A stretch of DNA of 64,000 nucleotides, taken from positions 60,422 to 124,421 of the forward strand of contig NZ_MWLQ01000012.1 in NCBI RefSeq assembly GCF_010634855.1, given 5' to 3'. A program made the position numbers and the translations under genes. The stretch is from Microbacterium sp. B35-30. Lineage in GTDB: Bacteria > Actinomycetota > Actinomycetes > Actinomycetales > Microbacteriaceae. This document shows, one piece after another, positions 51,792 through 61,802 of this stretch. Each line of letters opens with the position of its first letter. The first letter of the stretch is position 1. The notes beneath the pieces were generated by a model. The model had not been told where the DNA came from and ran no database searches. It saw only the letters and a program-made list of their open reading frames with translations.

Positions 51792-54700
51792 GTGTCGAAC
51801 TCACCCGCTTCCCACCGCTCGCACATCCATCCCTGGATGGCGCGGGTCGTCGCCACCGTCGCGACCGCCGCCGTGCTCGCTTCCGGGATGACGGTGCCCG
51901 CCCAGGCCGCCGTCGACCCGGAATCGCTCACGCTCGAGCAGCTGCGGGAGCCGCTTCCGGCTGCCGACCTGCTCGATGTCGAGTTCGCGGACGGCACGGC
52001 CGTCGACCGCTCGCCGCGGGCGCGGGCACTCACGGCCGGGGCGGCGGCGACCGTCGCCGACGACGAGGAGGTCGGTTCTCAGGTCGCGGTGGGCGCTGCC
52101 GGAGCGCAGTCGGCGTGGCAGACCCCGCTGTGGTCCGACGCGGACTACGCCGCTCTCGCCGACGACTTCGCCGTCGAGGCCACCTTCCGCATCGATACGC
52201 CGATTGCCGGCTCCGACGTGGTCGCCGTTGTGAGCGGCCAGGAGGAGGGCGGAATCGGCCTCGACGCGCACGCCGCGGACGATGCCGGGTACACGCTCCA
52301 GCTGGCGACGGCCGGTGGGCCCGCCGCGGATCTCGAGTACGGCCGTTGGTACCACGTCGTCGGCTTCTTCGACGGATCGCGGTCCGGTCTCTACGTGGAC
52401 GGCGCGCTCGCAGCGGCCGTGGACACCGCCTCGTTCGACGTCACGCCGAGCGCCGACGGTGCGCACTCCGTGGTCATCGGAGGCGACGTCACCGCGGACG
52501 GCGCAGTCAGCAGCACGTTCGGCGGGCGCCTCAAGAGCACGGCGATCTACAGCCGGTCGCTCTCCGAGCTGGACGTCTACCGGCTGTCGAGGCTGAGCCT
52601 CACGTCGCTCGACACGGTGGCACCCCTCGTCGAGGTCGCCGGCGACGTTCCGGCGACGGCGACGCTCGGCGAGCTTCTCACCGTGCCCGGCGCCGAAGCT
52701 CTCGACGACACCGGCGCCGACGCCGAGGTGGTCGTCACGGTCGGCGGACCGGACGACATCGAATCCGCTATCACGCCCAACGGCGACGGCACGTACAGCT
52801 TCATCCCGTCGCTGGACGGCACGTACACGCTCTCCTATTCCGCGGTGGACGAGGCGGGACACATCGCTCGCGAGCCTTTCACCATCACGGTGGGCGACGG
52901 CAGCATGCCCCCGGCCGCAGAGGCTGAGGCTGAGCCCGAGGCGGGGCCGGCGACCGAGGCCGGTGCTCTTGCCACCGACCCGCAGACGTCGGCCGACGCC
53001 GACGCCGACGCCGATGTCACGTTCGCGGCGATCGGCGACATCCATGACAGCTGGAGCGAACTGGGCGAGGCCTACGACTTCTGGGACGCGCAGGGCGTCG
53101 ACGCCACGCTCTTCGTCGGCGATCTCACCAACAGCGCCACCGCGTCGGAGTTCCAGGGACTCAAGGACACGATCGACTCGAAGGCCGGCTACGGCATCCA
53201 GCTCGTCGCCGCGCTCGGCAATCACGATGTGAGTTCGCTCGGCTCGTACGACCTCTTCACCAACTCGACCGGCGGCCAGGCGCCGAATGCGGACTACGTC
53301 ATCAACGGCTACCACTTCATCACCGTGAGCCCGGGTTCGGGCACGCTCGACACCGCGACGGGCCGGCCGTCGGTCGCGAGCTCGGGCAACTACGCCTACG
53401 CGGCCGCGTGGGTGCAGCAGCGCCTGGCCCTCGCCACGGCCGAGGATCCGACGAAGCCGGTGTTCGTCCTCGTGCATCACCCGCTGAAGTGCACCCACTA
53501 CGTGTCCAACGAGTGGTACGGCTCGGGCCTGACCAACGGCCAGTGCGGCTCGCAGCTCACCTCGGTTTTCGACGGCTTCCCGCAGGCGGTCGTGTGGGGC
53601 GGTCACATCCACACGCCGCAGAACATCTCGTCGTCGATCTGGCAGGGGCAGGAGGGACGATCCGGCACCGGCGCCACCCAGGGCTTCACGACGGTGAACG
53701 CGCCGCCGCTGGCGTACTTCGAGTTCGAGTCTGGCGTGGTGAACACCAGCCCCACGAGCCGCGGCAACGACAGCACCCCGGATGACGCGGGCAACAGCCG
53801 CCAGACGGCCATCGTCGAAGTGCGCGGATCCGAGGTCACCATCAAGAACTACGACCTGCTGGCCGATCAGTGGATCGATCAGACGTGGACGTGGGACGTC
53901 GCCGACGCGATCGACACGAGCCTGTCGTACGACGAGCGCTTCCCCCTCAACAACACCCATCGCGCGAGCCAGACCTCCGCGCCGGTGTGGCCGGCCGGCT
54001 CTGCGGTCGCGGTGACGGGCATCGCGAGCGACAAGGCGATGGTGACTTTCCCGCAGGCCGTTCCCGCACCCAACGCCGTGCAGGACATCGTGCACAAGTA
54101 CCGCTACACGACGGTGGATGTCGCCACCGGCGCGACCGTCAACACATTCCTGCAGTGGTCGGGCTTCTACAATCTGCCCCTGCCCGCCAGCCGCAATCAC
54201 GAGGTCTGGGGCCTGACCGCGGGCCGCGAGTACGAGGTGCGTGTCACCCCCGTGAACACCTGGGGCAAAGAGGGCGCGGCGCTCACCGGGCGCTTCACCG
54301 CGGGTGAAGGCGGCACCACACCGGGCCAGCCGTTCGACCCGACGGCGCTGACGTTCGAGCAGCTCGCCGAGCCCATCCCGTCGGCCGATCTGCTCGACAT
54401 CGACTTCGGCGGCGGCACCGTCGCCGATCTCTCTCCGCGTGCGCACGCCGTCATTCAGGGGACCGCTCCGATCGCGGTCGACCCCGTCCTCGGCAAGGAA
54501 GCGGCCACGTACACCGCTGATTCGGCCCAGGGCTCGCGCATCGCCTGGTCGGACGCCGACTACGCCCTCACCCAGGACGGCTTCGCGATCGAGGCGCTCG
54601 CCAAGGTGCCCGCGATCACGACCGAGCGCGACATGATCTCCAACACGCAGACGTCGGGGCAGGGTCTCGAGATGCTTCCCGGCAGCGTGGCGGGCAAGGT

Positions 54701-57700
54701 GACGCCCGAGCTGTGGGTGCGCCTGGGCGGCAGCTACGTCGTGGCCCGCGCGACGAATGCGCTCACCGCAGGCGAATGGGCGCACGTGGTGGGACAGTAC
54801 GACGGCGCGGCCCTCAAGATCTACGTCAACGGCGTGCTCAAGGCTCAAGTCGCGGCATCCGGCAACGTCCAGAACCCGTCGGGTGCGGCGCGCTCGTGGG
54901 TCATCGGCGGCGACATCTCCTCGACCGGGGGCGTCGAGTACCCCTTCCAGGGATCGATCGGCCTCGCTCGCATCTACGGAGCCCCGCTGTCGGAGAAGGA
55001 CATCTACCGTCTCTCGACCCGTGAGCTCACGGCGAACGACACCGTTGCACCGATGGTCCGCGTCGTGCCGCCGCCGCCCAGCAAGGGCACGGTGAACGCC
55101 GTGTACACGGCGCCTGCGGCGCAGGCGGTCGACAACTCCGGCCGCGTCACGGTCACCGCGGCGGTCACCGGACCGGACGGCGCCTCGCTGGCCGTCACGC
55201 CGGTGGAAGGCGGTCGGTTCGCCTTCACGCCGGTCGCGACCGGCGACCACACGCTCGTTTACACCGCGACCGACAGCGCCTTCAAGCAGGCGGAGGCATC
55301 GTTCACCGTGTCGGCCATGGGCGAGGGGACGTCGCTGACGCCCGATCCGGTCGTCGCTTACACGTTCGACGGCGAGACGGGCTCGACCATCGCCGACCGC
55401 ACGGGCAACGGGGTGGCGGCGACATGGCGCGCCGGCGTGGAGTATCTGCCGGGCATACACGGAACGGCCGCGCATGTGAACGGGCAGAACAGCTTCCGCT
55501 TCCCGGGGGTAGCCGGCCTCACCGACGCGGCGGGCGACTTCTCCGTCGAGTTCTGGATCAAGCAGACCTCGTTCACGGGTGACGCCTGGATCTTCTCCAA
55601 TCGCCCCGACGGCAGCTGCGGCGACGGCTTCTCCCTGTTCAATGCGACGGGATCCGACGGCGTGCTGACCTCGTGCTGGGGCACTGCGGGCGCGAAGCAG
55701 TACGCCGACCCGTGGGGCACGAACGGCATCAACGGCACGTGGCACCACATCGGCGCCGTCGTCGACAGGTCGGCACAGCAGATCCGCTACTTCGTGGACG
55801 GTGCGCTGACCGGCACGAGCAGCGCGGGGTCCGTGACGGCCGGAAGCATCTTCAGCTCCTCGAGTCCTTGGTGGTTCGGCTACAACGGCAGCTACTCGCC
55901 GACCATCGACGCGCTCGTGGACGACTTCGCCTTCTACGACGTCGCTCTCACCGCCGGCGAGATGTCCGATCGCTTCGGCGCCGGCCTCGGCCCGGTGCAG
56001 CACGCCGTGACCGTCGGCGACGCTCCGCACGGTACTGCGTCGGCCGACGTCGCGGCCGCCGTCGAGGGAGCGACCGTCACGCTGACGGCAACGCCCGACG
56101 CCGGTTATGAGCTCACGGGATGGCAGACGACGCCCGAGGGCGTCGAGATCGGCCAGGACGGCACCTTCACGATGCCTGCCGCCGCTGTCGCAGCGACTCC
56201 GGAGTTCACGCCGATCGCCTACGCCATCGCCTTCGATCTCGGCGGCGGCAGCGCGGACAACCCCACGACGTACACGATCGAGTCGGACGCGATCACCCTC
56301 GCGGCTCCGACGCGTCCTGGCTACGCGTTCGAAGGATGGACCGGCACGGGACTCGACCGTCCGACGATCGAGGTGGCGATCCCGTCCGGATCGCTCGGCG
56401 ACCGCGCCTACACGGCGACCTGGCGCCCCGTCGCCGCGGACCAGACCGTGCCGACCGTGACGGTCAAGACCGAGTCGAAGGGCAAGGACGGCGTTTACAG
56501 CACGGTGTCGTTCAAGCTCTATGACGCCGGGAAGATCGACAAGGTGGAGCTCAACGGAGTGCTGAAGGATCTCGTGGACAACGTCTGGAGCGACCTCAAC
56601 GGCGTGAAGCCCGGCGTCTTCGGCGCCGTGGCCGGGAAGAACACCCTCGAGGTGTCGGATGTGGCCGGAAACGTCACGACCGTCGCCTTCACCCTCGACA
56701 CGACAGCGCCGACGGTGATCGCCAAGGACGAGCCGCTGGCGGGCGTCGGCGGCTATGAGGCGGTATCGTTCAAGCTCTTCGATGCGAGCAGCGTCGACCG
56801 CGTGGTGCTCAACGGCACGGTCAAGGATCTGCAGGACGCTCCCTGGAGCGACCTCAACGGCGTGAAGCCCGGCGTCTTCGGGGCGGTGGCGGGCGAGAAC
56901 ACCCTCGTGGTGTACGACATAGCCGGCAACTCCACGACCGTGACGTTCATGCTCCGCCAGCGGCACGCGGTGACGGCGGACTCGGCCGGTCACGGCACCG
57001 CGTCCGCAGACGTCGCGAGCGCGCTGACCGGCGCGACGGTCACGCTCACGGCGACGCCTGACACCGGCTACCACTTCAGCGGCTGGACGACGACGCCCGC
57101 GTTCGTGGCGGTCGCGGCGGACGGCACATACACGCAGCCGGACGCCTCGGTCGCGGCGATCGCCTCGTTCGCCGCCAACGCGTACACGGTGGCGTTCGAC
57201 GCCAACGGCGGCTCGGGCGCGCAGCCCGCGGCCTCCGCTGCCTATGGCGAGGAGCTGGTGCTGCCGGCCGTGGCGTTCACGCACGAGACCGACGTGTTCG
57301 CAGGGTGGGCTCTCACGCCCGGCGGCCCGGCGGTCTTCGCCGACGGAGCGACGGTGAGCAATCTGACGGTCGAGCATGATGCCGTGGTCACGCTCTACGC
57401 GATCTGGAAGCCCGCCCCTCCGGCGGCCTGGCGCGCGAGCGTCGTCTACTTCGGCGGCGAATACGTGCTCTACCGTGACCGCGTGTATCAGGCGCAGTGG
57501 TGGACCCAGGGGATCGCACCCGATTCGGTCCGCAACGGCGCGTGGGCCGAGGTGGGCGCCGAGATCAGCACGCCCCAGGGTGTGGTGCGCGCCTGGACGG
57601 CGTCGTGGACCTATCTCGGCGGCGAGATCGTCGCTCACGGGGGACACCTGTTCCAAGCGTCGTGGTGGACACGCGGCGATCAGCCCGGCACCGGCGGGAA

Positions 57701-57731
57701 GTCGCCGTGGAAGGACCTCGGTGCGTACTGA
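51792..57731 (+). CDS. Secreted modular protein: LamG, metallophosphoesterase, LamG, InlB-like repeats, CBM5/12
   Basis: 1979 residues. Sec signal peptide with cleavage near 39/40 (VPAQA-AVDP). LamG-like domain (about 45-275), then a calcineurin-type phosphoesterase (about 409-650) with GDIHD (414-418), GDLTN (443), GNHD (476-479), VHHP (about 561) and GGHIH (about 603), so all metal ligands are present. An Fn3-like region (about 735-850), two more LamG-like domains (about 855-1075 and 1182-1395), two Listeria-Bacteroides/InlB-B type repeats, two copies of a ~80-residue module (about 1555-1720) and two C-terminal CBM5/12 chitin-binding-like modules (1878-1979; WRASVVYFGGEYVLY and WTASWTYLGGEIVAH) follow. 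No LPXTG anchor. The GTG start has AAGGAC. Likely a glycan-bound extracellular phosphoesterase; substrate unknown. Confidence 0.85.
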   Translation: MSNSPASHRSHIHPWMARVVATVATAAVLASGMTVPAQAAVDPESLTLEQLREPLPAADLLDVEFADGTAVDRSPRARALTAGAAATVADDEEVGSQVAVGAAGAQSAWQTPLWSDADYAALADDFAVEATFRIDTPIAGSDVVAVVSGQEEGGIGLDAHAADDAGYTLQLATAGGPAADLEYGRWYHVVGFFDGSRSGLYVDGALAAAVDTASFDVTPSADGAHSVVIGGDVTADGAVSSTFGGRLKSTAIYSRSLSELDVYRLSRLSLTSLDTVAPLVEVAGDVPATATLGELLTVPGAEALDDTGADAEVVVTVGGPDDIESAITPNGDGTYSFIPSLDGTYTLSYSAVDEAGHIAREPFTITVGDGSMPPAAEAEAEPEAGPATEAGALATDPQTSADADADADVTFAAIGDIHDSWSELGEAYDFWDAQGVDATLFVGDLTNSATASEFQGLKDTIDSKAGYGIQLVAALGNHDVSSLGSYDLFTNSTGGQAPNADYVINGYHFITVSPGSGTLDTATGRPSVASSGNYAYAAAWVQQRLALATAEDPTKPVFVLVHHPLKCTHYVSNEWYGSGLTNGQCGSQLTSVFDGFPQAVVWGGHIHTPQNISSSIWQGQEGRSGTGATQGFTTVNAPPLAYFEFESGVVNTSPTSRGNDSTPDDAGNSRQTAIVEVRGSEVTIKNYDLLADQWIDQTWTWDVADAIDTSLSYDERFPLNNTHRASQTSAPVWPAGSAVAVTGIASDKAMVTFPQAVPAPNAVQDIVHKYRYTTVDVATGATVNTFLQWSGFYNLPLPASRNHEVWGLTAGREYEVRVTPVNTWGKEGAALTGRFTAGEGGTTPGQPFDPTALTFEQLAEPIPSADLLDIDFGGGTVADLSPRAHAVIQGTAPIAVDPVLGKEAATYTADSAQGSRIAWSDADYALTQDGFAIEALAKVPAITTERDMISNTQTSGQGLEMLPGSVAGKVTPELWVRLGGSYVVARATNALTAGEWAHVVGQYDGAALKIYVNGVLKAQVAASGNVQNPSGAARSWVIGGDISSTGGVEYPFQGSIGLARIYGAPLSEKDIYRLSTRELTANDTVAPMVRVVPPPPSKGTVNAVYTAPAAQAVDNSGRVTVTAAVTGPDGASLAVTPVEGGRFAFTPVATGDHTLVYTATDSAFKQAEASFTVSAMGEGTSLTPDPVVAYTFDGETGSTIADRTGNGVAATWRAGVEYLPGIHGTAAHVNGQNSFRFPGVAGLTDAAGDFSVEFWIKQTSFTGDAWIFSNRPDGSCGDGFSLFNATGSDGVLTSCWGTAGAKQYADPWGTNGINGTWHHIGAVVDRSAQQIRYFVDGALTGTSSAGSVTAGSIFSSSSPWWFGYNGSYSPTIDALVDDFAFYDVALTAGEMSDRFGAGLGPVQHAVTVGDAPHGTASADVAAAVEGATVTLTATPDAGYELTGWQTTPEGVEIGQDGTFTMPAAAVAATPEFTPIAYAIAFDLGGGSADNPTTYTIESDAITLAAPTRPGYAFEGWTGTGLDRPTIEVAIPSGSLGDRAYTATWRPVAADQTVPTVTVKTESKGKDGVYSTVSFKLYDAGKIDKVELNGVLKDLVDNVWSDLNGVKPGVFGAVAGKNTLEVSDVAGNVTTVAFTLDTTAPTVIAKDEPLAGVGGYEAVSFKLFDASSVDRVVLNGTVKDLQDAPWSDLNGVKPGVFGAVAGENTLVVYDIAGNSTTVTFMLRQRHAVTADSAGHGTASADVASALTGATVTLTATPDTGYHFSGWTTTPAFVAVAADGTYTQPDASVAAIASFAANAYTVAFDANGGSGAQPAASAAYGEELVLPAVAFTHETDVFAGWALTPGGPAVFADGATVSNLTVEHDAVVTLYAIWKPAPPAAWRASVVYFGGEYVLYRDRVYQAQWWTQGIAPDSVRNGAWAEVGAEISTPQGVVRAWTASWTYLGGEIVAHGGHLFQASWWTRGDQPGTGGKSPWKDLGAY

Positions 57732-59178
57732 CCTGCCCAGCGGCGCCGCCCCAGCGCGGCGCCGCCCGCGCAGCGTGCTCGGCCTGCGCAGCGTGCTCGG
57801 CCTGCGCAGCGTGCTCGGCCTGCGCAGCGTGCTCGGCCTCCTGGTCGCCGCGGTCTCCGTGATGCTCCTCGCCGCCCCTGCCGCCGCCCACACCTACGCG
57901 GCGACGGTGTACGCGAAGCTCTCCGAATCGGAGCCGGGGCTCGTTCGCGCCGAACTCGACATCGAGTACGTGCTGCTCGCGACCGACGGCGCCCGCGCCA
58001 TGGACGATGCGGCGTTCGAGCAGGACGCGTACGACGATGTCCAGGCATCCGGGCAGGATCCGACGAAGCTGACCACGCGAGTGCTCGAGCAGTACTCGGA
58101 GACGGTGCGGGCGTACGTGCTGCCGCGATTCACGATCGCGGCGGGCGCGGAAGCGGATGCCTCGGCCTGCCCGAACGAGCTCGTCGAACCGTATTCGATC
58201 ACGTACGTCGACGGCGTCCCGCACGCGCACCTCGTGCTCGAGGCGGACTGTCGCGCCACCGCTGCGGAGGAGGGTGGGACATACCGGGTCACGACGCAGT
58301 TGTTCCCCGGCACGGATCCCGGCGGCAAGACCACCACGGTGGTGACCTACGATCTGCTGGCCGGCTCCGGGGTCGCGAGCCTCGACACCGACGCCGGCCC
58401 GACGATGACGACGTCGCAGGACTGGGGCGCACGGATGGGGGAGTTCTTCATCCTGGGGGCCGAGCACCTGCTGTTCGGTGCCGACCACATCCTGTTCCTG
58501 CTCGCGCTCATCGTCGCCTCGCGGCGCCTGCGCGACGTGGTGGTCGTCGCGACCGCGTTCACCGTCGCGCATTCGGTGACGTTCATCCTCGCCGCGCTGG
58601 GGGTCGTCAGCGTCCCCGCGAGCATCGTCGAGCCGATCATCGCCCTCTCGATCGCCGTCGTCGCGCTGTGGTTCCTGTGGGGGCTCTGGCGCGACCGCGG
58701 CTCCGTGCAGGAGCTCTACGGCCCCGGCGGATCTGCGTACATCGGGTCGGGGCCGGTCGGACCCGGACCCGCCGCGGCCGGCACGCGGCCGAAGGGGTCC
58801 GGCGGCACCGCGGTGCTCGAACGTGCGCCCGCGATCCTCGAACCCCGAGTGACCGCCCGAACCGGGCTGTTGGGCTTCACGCGGGCCGATGGGCTGCGGG
58901 TGGGCATCGTCTTCGTCTTCGGGCTCGTGCACGGCGTCGGCTTCGCCGGGGCACTGGGCATCGACGAGCCGTTCTCCTGGGGACTGCTGGGTGCGCTGCT
59001 GGTGTTCAACGTCGGCATCGAAGCAGCCCAGCTCAGCATCGTCGTCGTGGTCTTCCCGCTTCTCCTGCTGCTGCGGCGCTCGCGGCCCCGCGTCGCGATG
59101 TGGGTGGCCGCGATCCTCTCCGCCGCGGTCGCCGTCGTCGGACTGTTCTGGTTCGTCGAGCGGCTGCTGGGCGCGTAG
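57721..59178 (+). CDS. HupE/UreJ-type membrane protein with extracellular domain
   Basis: 485 residues. The N-terminus holds four perfect RSVLGL repeats (about 18-41) merging into the signal-peptide core, cleaved near AAAHTYA. An extracellular domain (about 60-235) is followed by a HupE/UreJ_2 membrane domain (about 240-485) with six or seven helices and the conserved GAEHLLFGADHILF, TAFTVAHSVTF and FGLVHGVGFAGAL segments rich in His. Related proteins are linked to nickel/cobalt or other metal handling, but the role is unproven. GTG at 57721 overlaps the end of the phosphoesterase gene by 11 bases with GGAAGGAC upstream, so the two are translationally coupled. Confidence 0.8.
   Translation: MRTDLPSGAAPARRRPRSVLGLRSVLGLRSVLGLRSVLGLLVAAVSVMLLAAPAAAHTYAATVYAKLSESEPGLVRAELDIEYVLLATDGARAMDDAAFEQDAYDDVQASGQDPTKLTTRVLEQYSETVRAYVLPRFTIAAGAEADASACPNELVEPYSITYVDGVPHAHLVLEADCRATAAEEGGTYRVTTQLFPGTDPGGKTTTVVTYDLLAGSGVASLDTDAGPTMTTSQDWGARMGEFFILGAEHLLFGADHILFLLALIVASRRLRDVVVVATAFTVAHSVTFILAALGVVSVPASIVEPIIALSIAVVALWFLWGLWRDRGSVQELYGPGGSAYIGSGPVGPGPAAAGTRPKGSGGTAVLERAPAILEPRVTARTGLLGFTRADGLRVGIVFVFGLVHGVGFAGALGIDEPFSWGLLGALLVFNVGIEAAQLSIVVVVFPLLLLLRRSRPRVAMWVAAILSAAVAVVGLFWFVERLLGA
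57772..57843 (+). repeat. Four tandem 18-bp repeats in the signal peptide
   Basis: CGCAGCGTGCTCGGCCTG occurs four times in a row, the last with one changed base (CGCAGCGTGCTCGGCCTC), coding for RSVLGL each time. Copy number can change in multiples of 18 bp without shifting the frame. No spacers, so not a CRISPR. Confidence 0.9.
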
Positions 59179-59180
59179 GG

Positions 59181-60041
59181 CTACTTCAGCAGTCGCGACA
59201 GCCGGCGGTCGGCGAGGATCTTGCCGCCGGTCTGGCACGTCGGGCAGTACTCCAGCGAGTTGTCGGCGAAGAAGACGCTGCGCACCTCGTCGCCGCAGAC
59301 CGGGCAGGTCTCACCCCGACGCCCGTGCACCTGCATGCCCCGACGCTTGGCGTCCTTCAGCTCGGCCGGGGGTTTGCCGGATGCCTCGGCGACGGCATCC
59401 GTCAGCGTCTCGGTCATCGCGTCGAAGAGCCGGGTGACCTCGTCGTCGGTGAGCGAGGTCGCGAGGGCGTAGGGCGACATCTTCGCCGCGTGCAGGATCT
59501 CGTCGGAGTAGGCGTTGCCCACCCCCGCGATCGTCGCCTGGTCGCGCAGCACGCCCTTGATCTGGGTGCGGCGTCCCTCCAGCAGCCCGGCGAGCGTGTC
59601 GCGCGTGAAGGCCGGGTCAAGCGGGTCGGGCCCGAGTCGTGCGATACCGGGCACGTCGGCGGGGTCTCGCACGACGTACACCGCCAGCGACTTCTTCGTG
59701 CCCGCCTCGGTGAGGTCGAACCCGGCCCCGTCCGAGAGCGCGACGCGCAGGGCGATCGGCGTCTTGCCCGGCCGGATGATCGTCTTCGGCAGCTCGTCGT
59801 ACCAGCGCAGCCACCCGGCTTTGGCGAGGTGGAACACCAGATGCGGCCCGGTGGTCGCGAGGTCGACGAACTTGCCGTGTCGCGCAGCGCCGGTGATCTC
59901 GGCATCCGCCAGGGACTCGATCGGCGGGTCGTACGTCTTCAGCGCCGCGATGTTGGCGACCGTCGCTCGCGCGATGCGCACACCGGTGAGCCGCTCGCGG
60001 AGGAAGTCGACGAGCCCCTGCACCTCGGGCATCTCGGGCAT
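59181..60041 (-). CDS. Fpg/Nei-family DNA glycosylase
   Basis: 286 residues. Begins MPEMPEVQ so that the mature N-terminal Pro-Glu forms the catalytic pair. Lys in the GARHGKFVD segment, NAYSDEIL (H2TH region), and the C-terminal zinc finger CPVCGDEV...CPTCQTGG with four Cys. Excises oxidised bases and cleaves the backbone. The exact lesion specificity cannot be read. CAGGAT ends 6 bases before ATG, compatible with leaderless initiation. Confidence 0.9.
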   Translation of the reverse strand: MPEMPEVQGLVDFLRERLTGVRIARATVANIAALKTYDPPIESLADAEITGAARHGKFVDLATTGPHLVFHLAKAGWLRWYDELPKTIIRPGKTPIALRVALSDGAGFDLTEAGTKKSLAVYVVRDPADVPGIARLGPDPLDPAFTRDTLAGLLEGRRTQIKGVLRDQATIAGVGNAYSDEILHAAKMSPYALATSLTDDEVTRLFDAMTETLTDAVAEASGKPPAELKDAKRRGMQVHGRRGETCPVCGDEVRSVFFADNSLEYCPTCQTGGKILADRRLSRLLK

Positions 60042-60111
60042 GCGCTCATCCTGCCACGCGGCGGGGACACCGGGGATCCCACAGGGGAGGGGGTCGGCGG
60101 CCCCGCGGTGG

Positions 60112-60684
60112 TCAGTCCAGCGCGGGCCAGGACTGCGGGGTGCGGTCGTCGGTGGCGAGGACGCCGGCGATCCAGCCGTCGTCGCGGCCGTGCGAGCCGA
60201 CGAGCGCCTGCCGCAGCGTCCCCTCGTAGCGGAAGCCGAGAGTGCGCGCGGCGCGCGCGGAGCCGACGTTGCCCACGACGGCACGCCACTCGATGCGATC
60301 GAGGCCCAGTCCCTCCGGCGAGAAGCCCCAGTCGATCACAGCGCGGGCAGCTTCGACCGAGAGGCCGCGCCGACGCGACCACGGCGACACCCAGTATCCG
60401 AGCTCCCCGGAGCCGCGTCCGTCGAGGCGGTACAGCCCGATCATGCCGGCCAGCACCGAACCCTCACGCATCGCCCAGCTGACATGGGCGCCGCTCTGCC
60501 AGTCGGCGGCGACACGCGGTACGAACTCCTCGGCGTGCCGGCGTTCGTACGGGGAGGGGACCGGCGTGTAGCGCTGGATCTCGGCATCCTGGCACGCCTC
60601 GTAGATCGCGTCGACGTCGCCGTCAACCGGCAACGACAGTTCGAGGCGGTCCGTTCGCAAGATGGAGGGCTCGATCCCGCCCAC
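60112..60684 (-). CDS. GNAT-family N-acetyltransferase (RimJ/RimL-like)
   Basis: 190 residues with SILRTDRLELS, GELGYWVSPWSRRRG (acetyl-CoA loop) and NVGSARAARTLGFRYEGTLRQ, typical of RimJ/RimL-type acetyltransferases. The listed GTG start overlaps a -10 box TAGCGT (60683-60688). A transcript from that box would begin at an in-frame ATC, and a TTG at 60660 gives the more typical LRTDRLEL start, so the exact initiation is uncertain. Confidence 0.82.
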   Translation of the reverse strand: MGGIEPSILRTDRLELSLPVDGDVDAIYEACQDAEIQRYTPVPSPYERRHAEEFVPRVAADWQSGAHVSWAMREGSVLAGMIGLYRLDGRGSGELGYWVSPWSRRRGLSVEAARAVIDWGFSPEGLGLDRIEWRAVVGNVGSARAARTLGFRYEGTLRQALVGSHGRDDGWIAGVLATDDRTPQSWPALD

Positions 60685-60705
60685 GCTACCGGCCCGCGCC
60701 CTGGC

Positions 60706-61713
<1,008 letters not shown>

Positions 61714-61764
61714 CCGTCAAGTCTATTGAACGGATGCCGCGGCCCCGCGCCCGCCCACCGACCC

Positions 61765-61789
61765 GGCGGGCTCACCTCGGTCGCCCGCC
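61765..61789 (-). terminator. Candidate terminator downstream of xthA
   Basis: GGCGGGC (61765-61771) pairs with GCCCGCC (61783-61789), loop 11, 14 bases after the xthA stop on the minus strand. Stem is short and no T run is present. Confidence 0.4.
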
Positions 61790-61802
61790 GCCGCCTGGGC
61801 GA

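Noticed and set aside
57772..57843. CRISPR-like tandem repeats
   Set aside because: Repeats are contiguous without spacers, code in frame for RSVLGL and there are no cas genes nearby.
51801..57893. Open frame of about 2030 codons on the minus strand opposite the giant phosphoesterase gene
   Set aside because: Its translation is Arg/Gly/Val-rich low-complexity sequence with no domain, no ribosome site and no signal peptide. Long antisense frames are expected opposite high-GC genes. The plus strand shows a signal peptide and recognisable domains.
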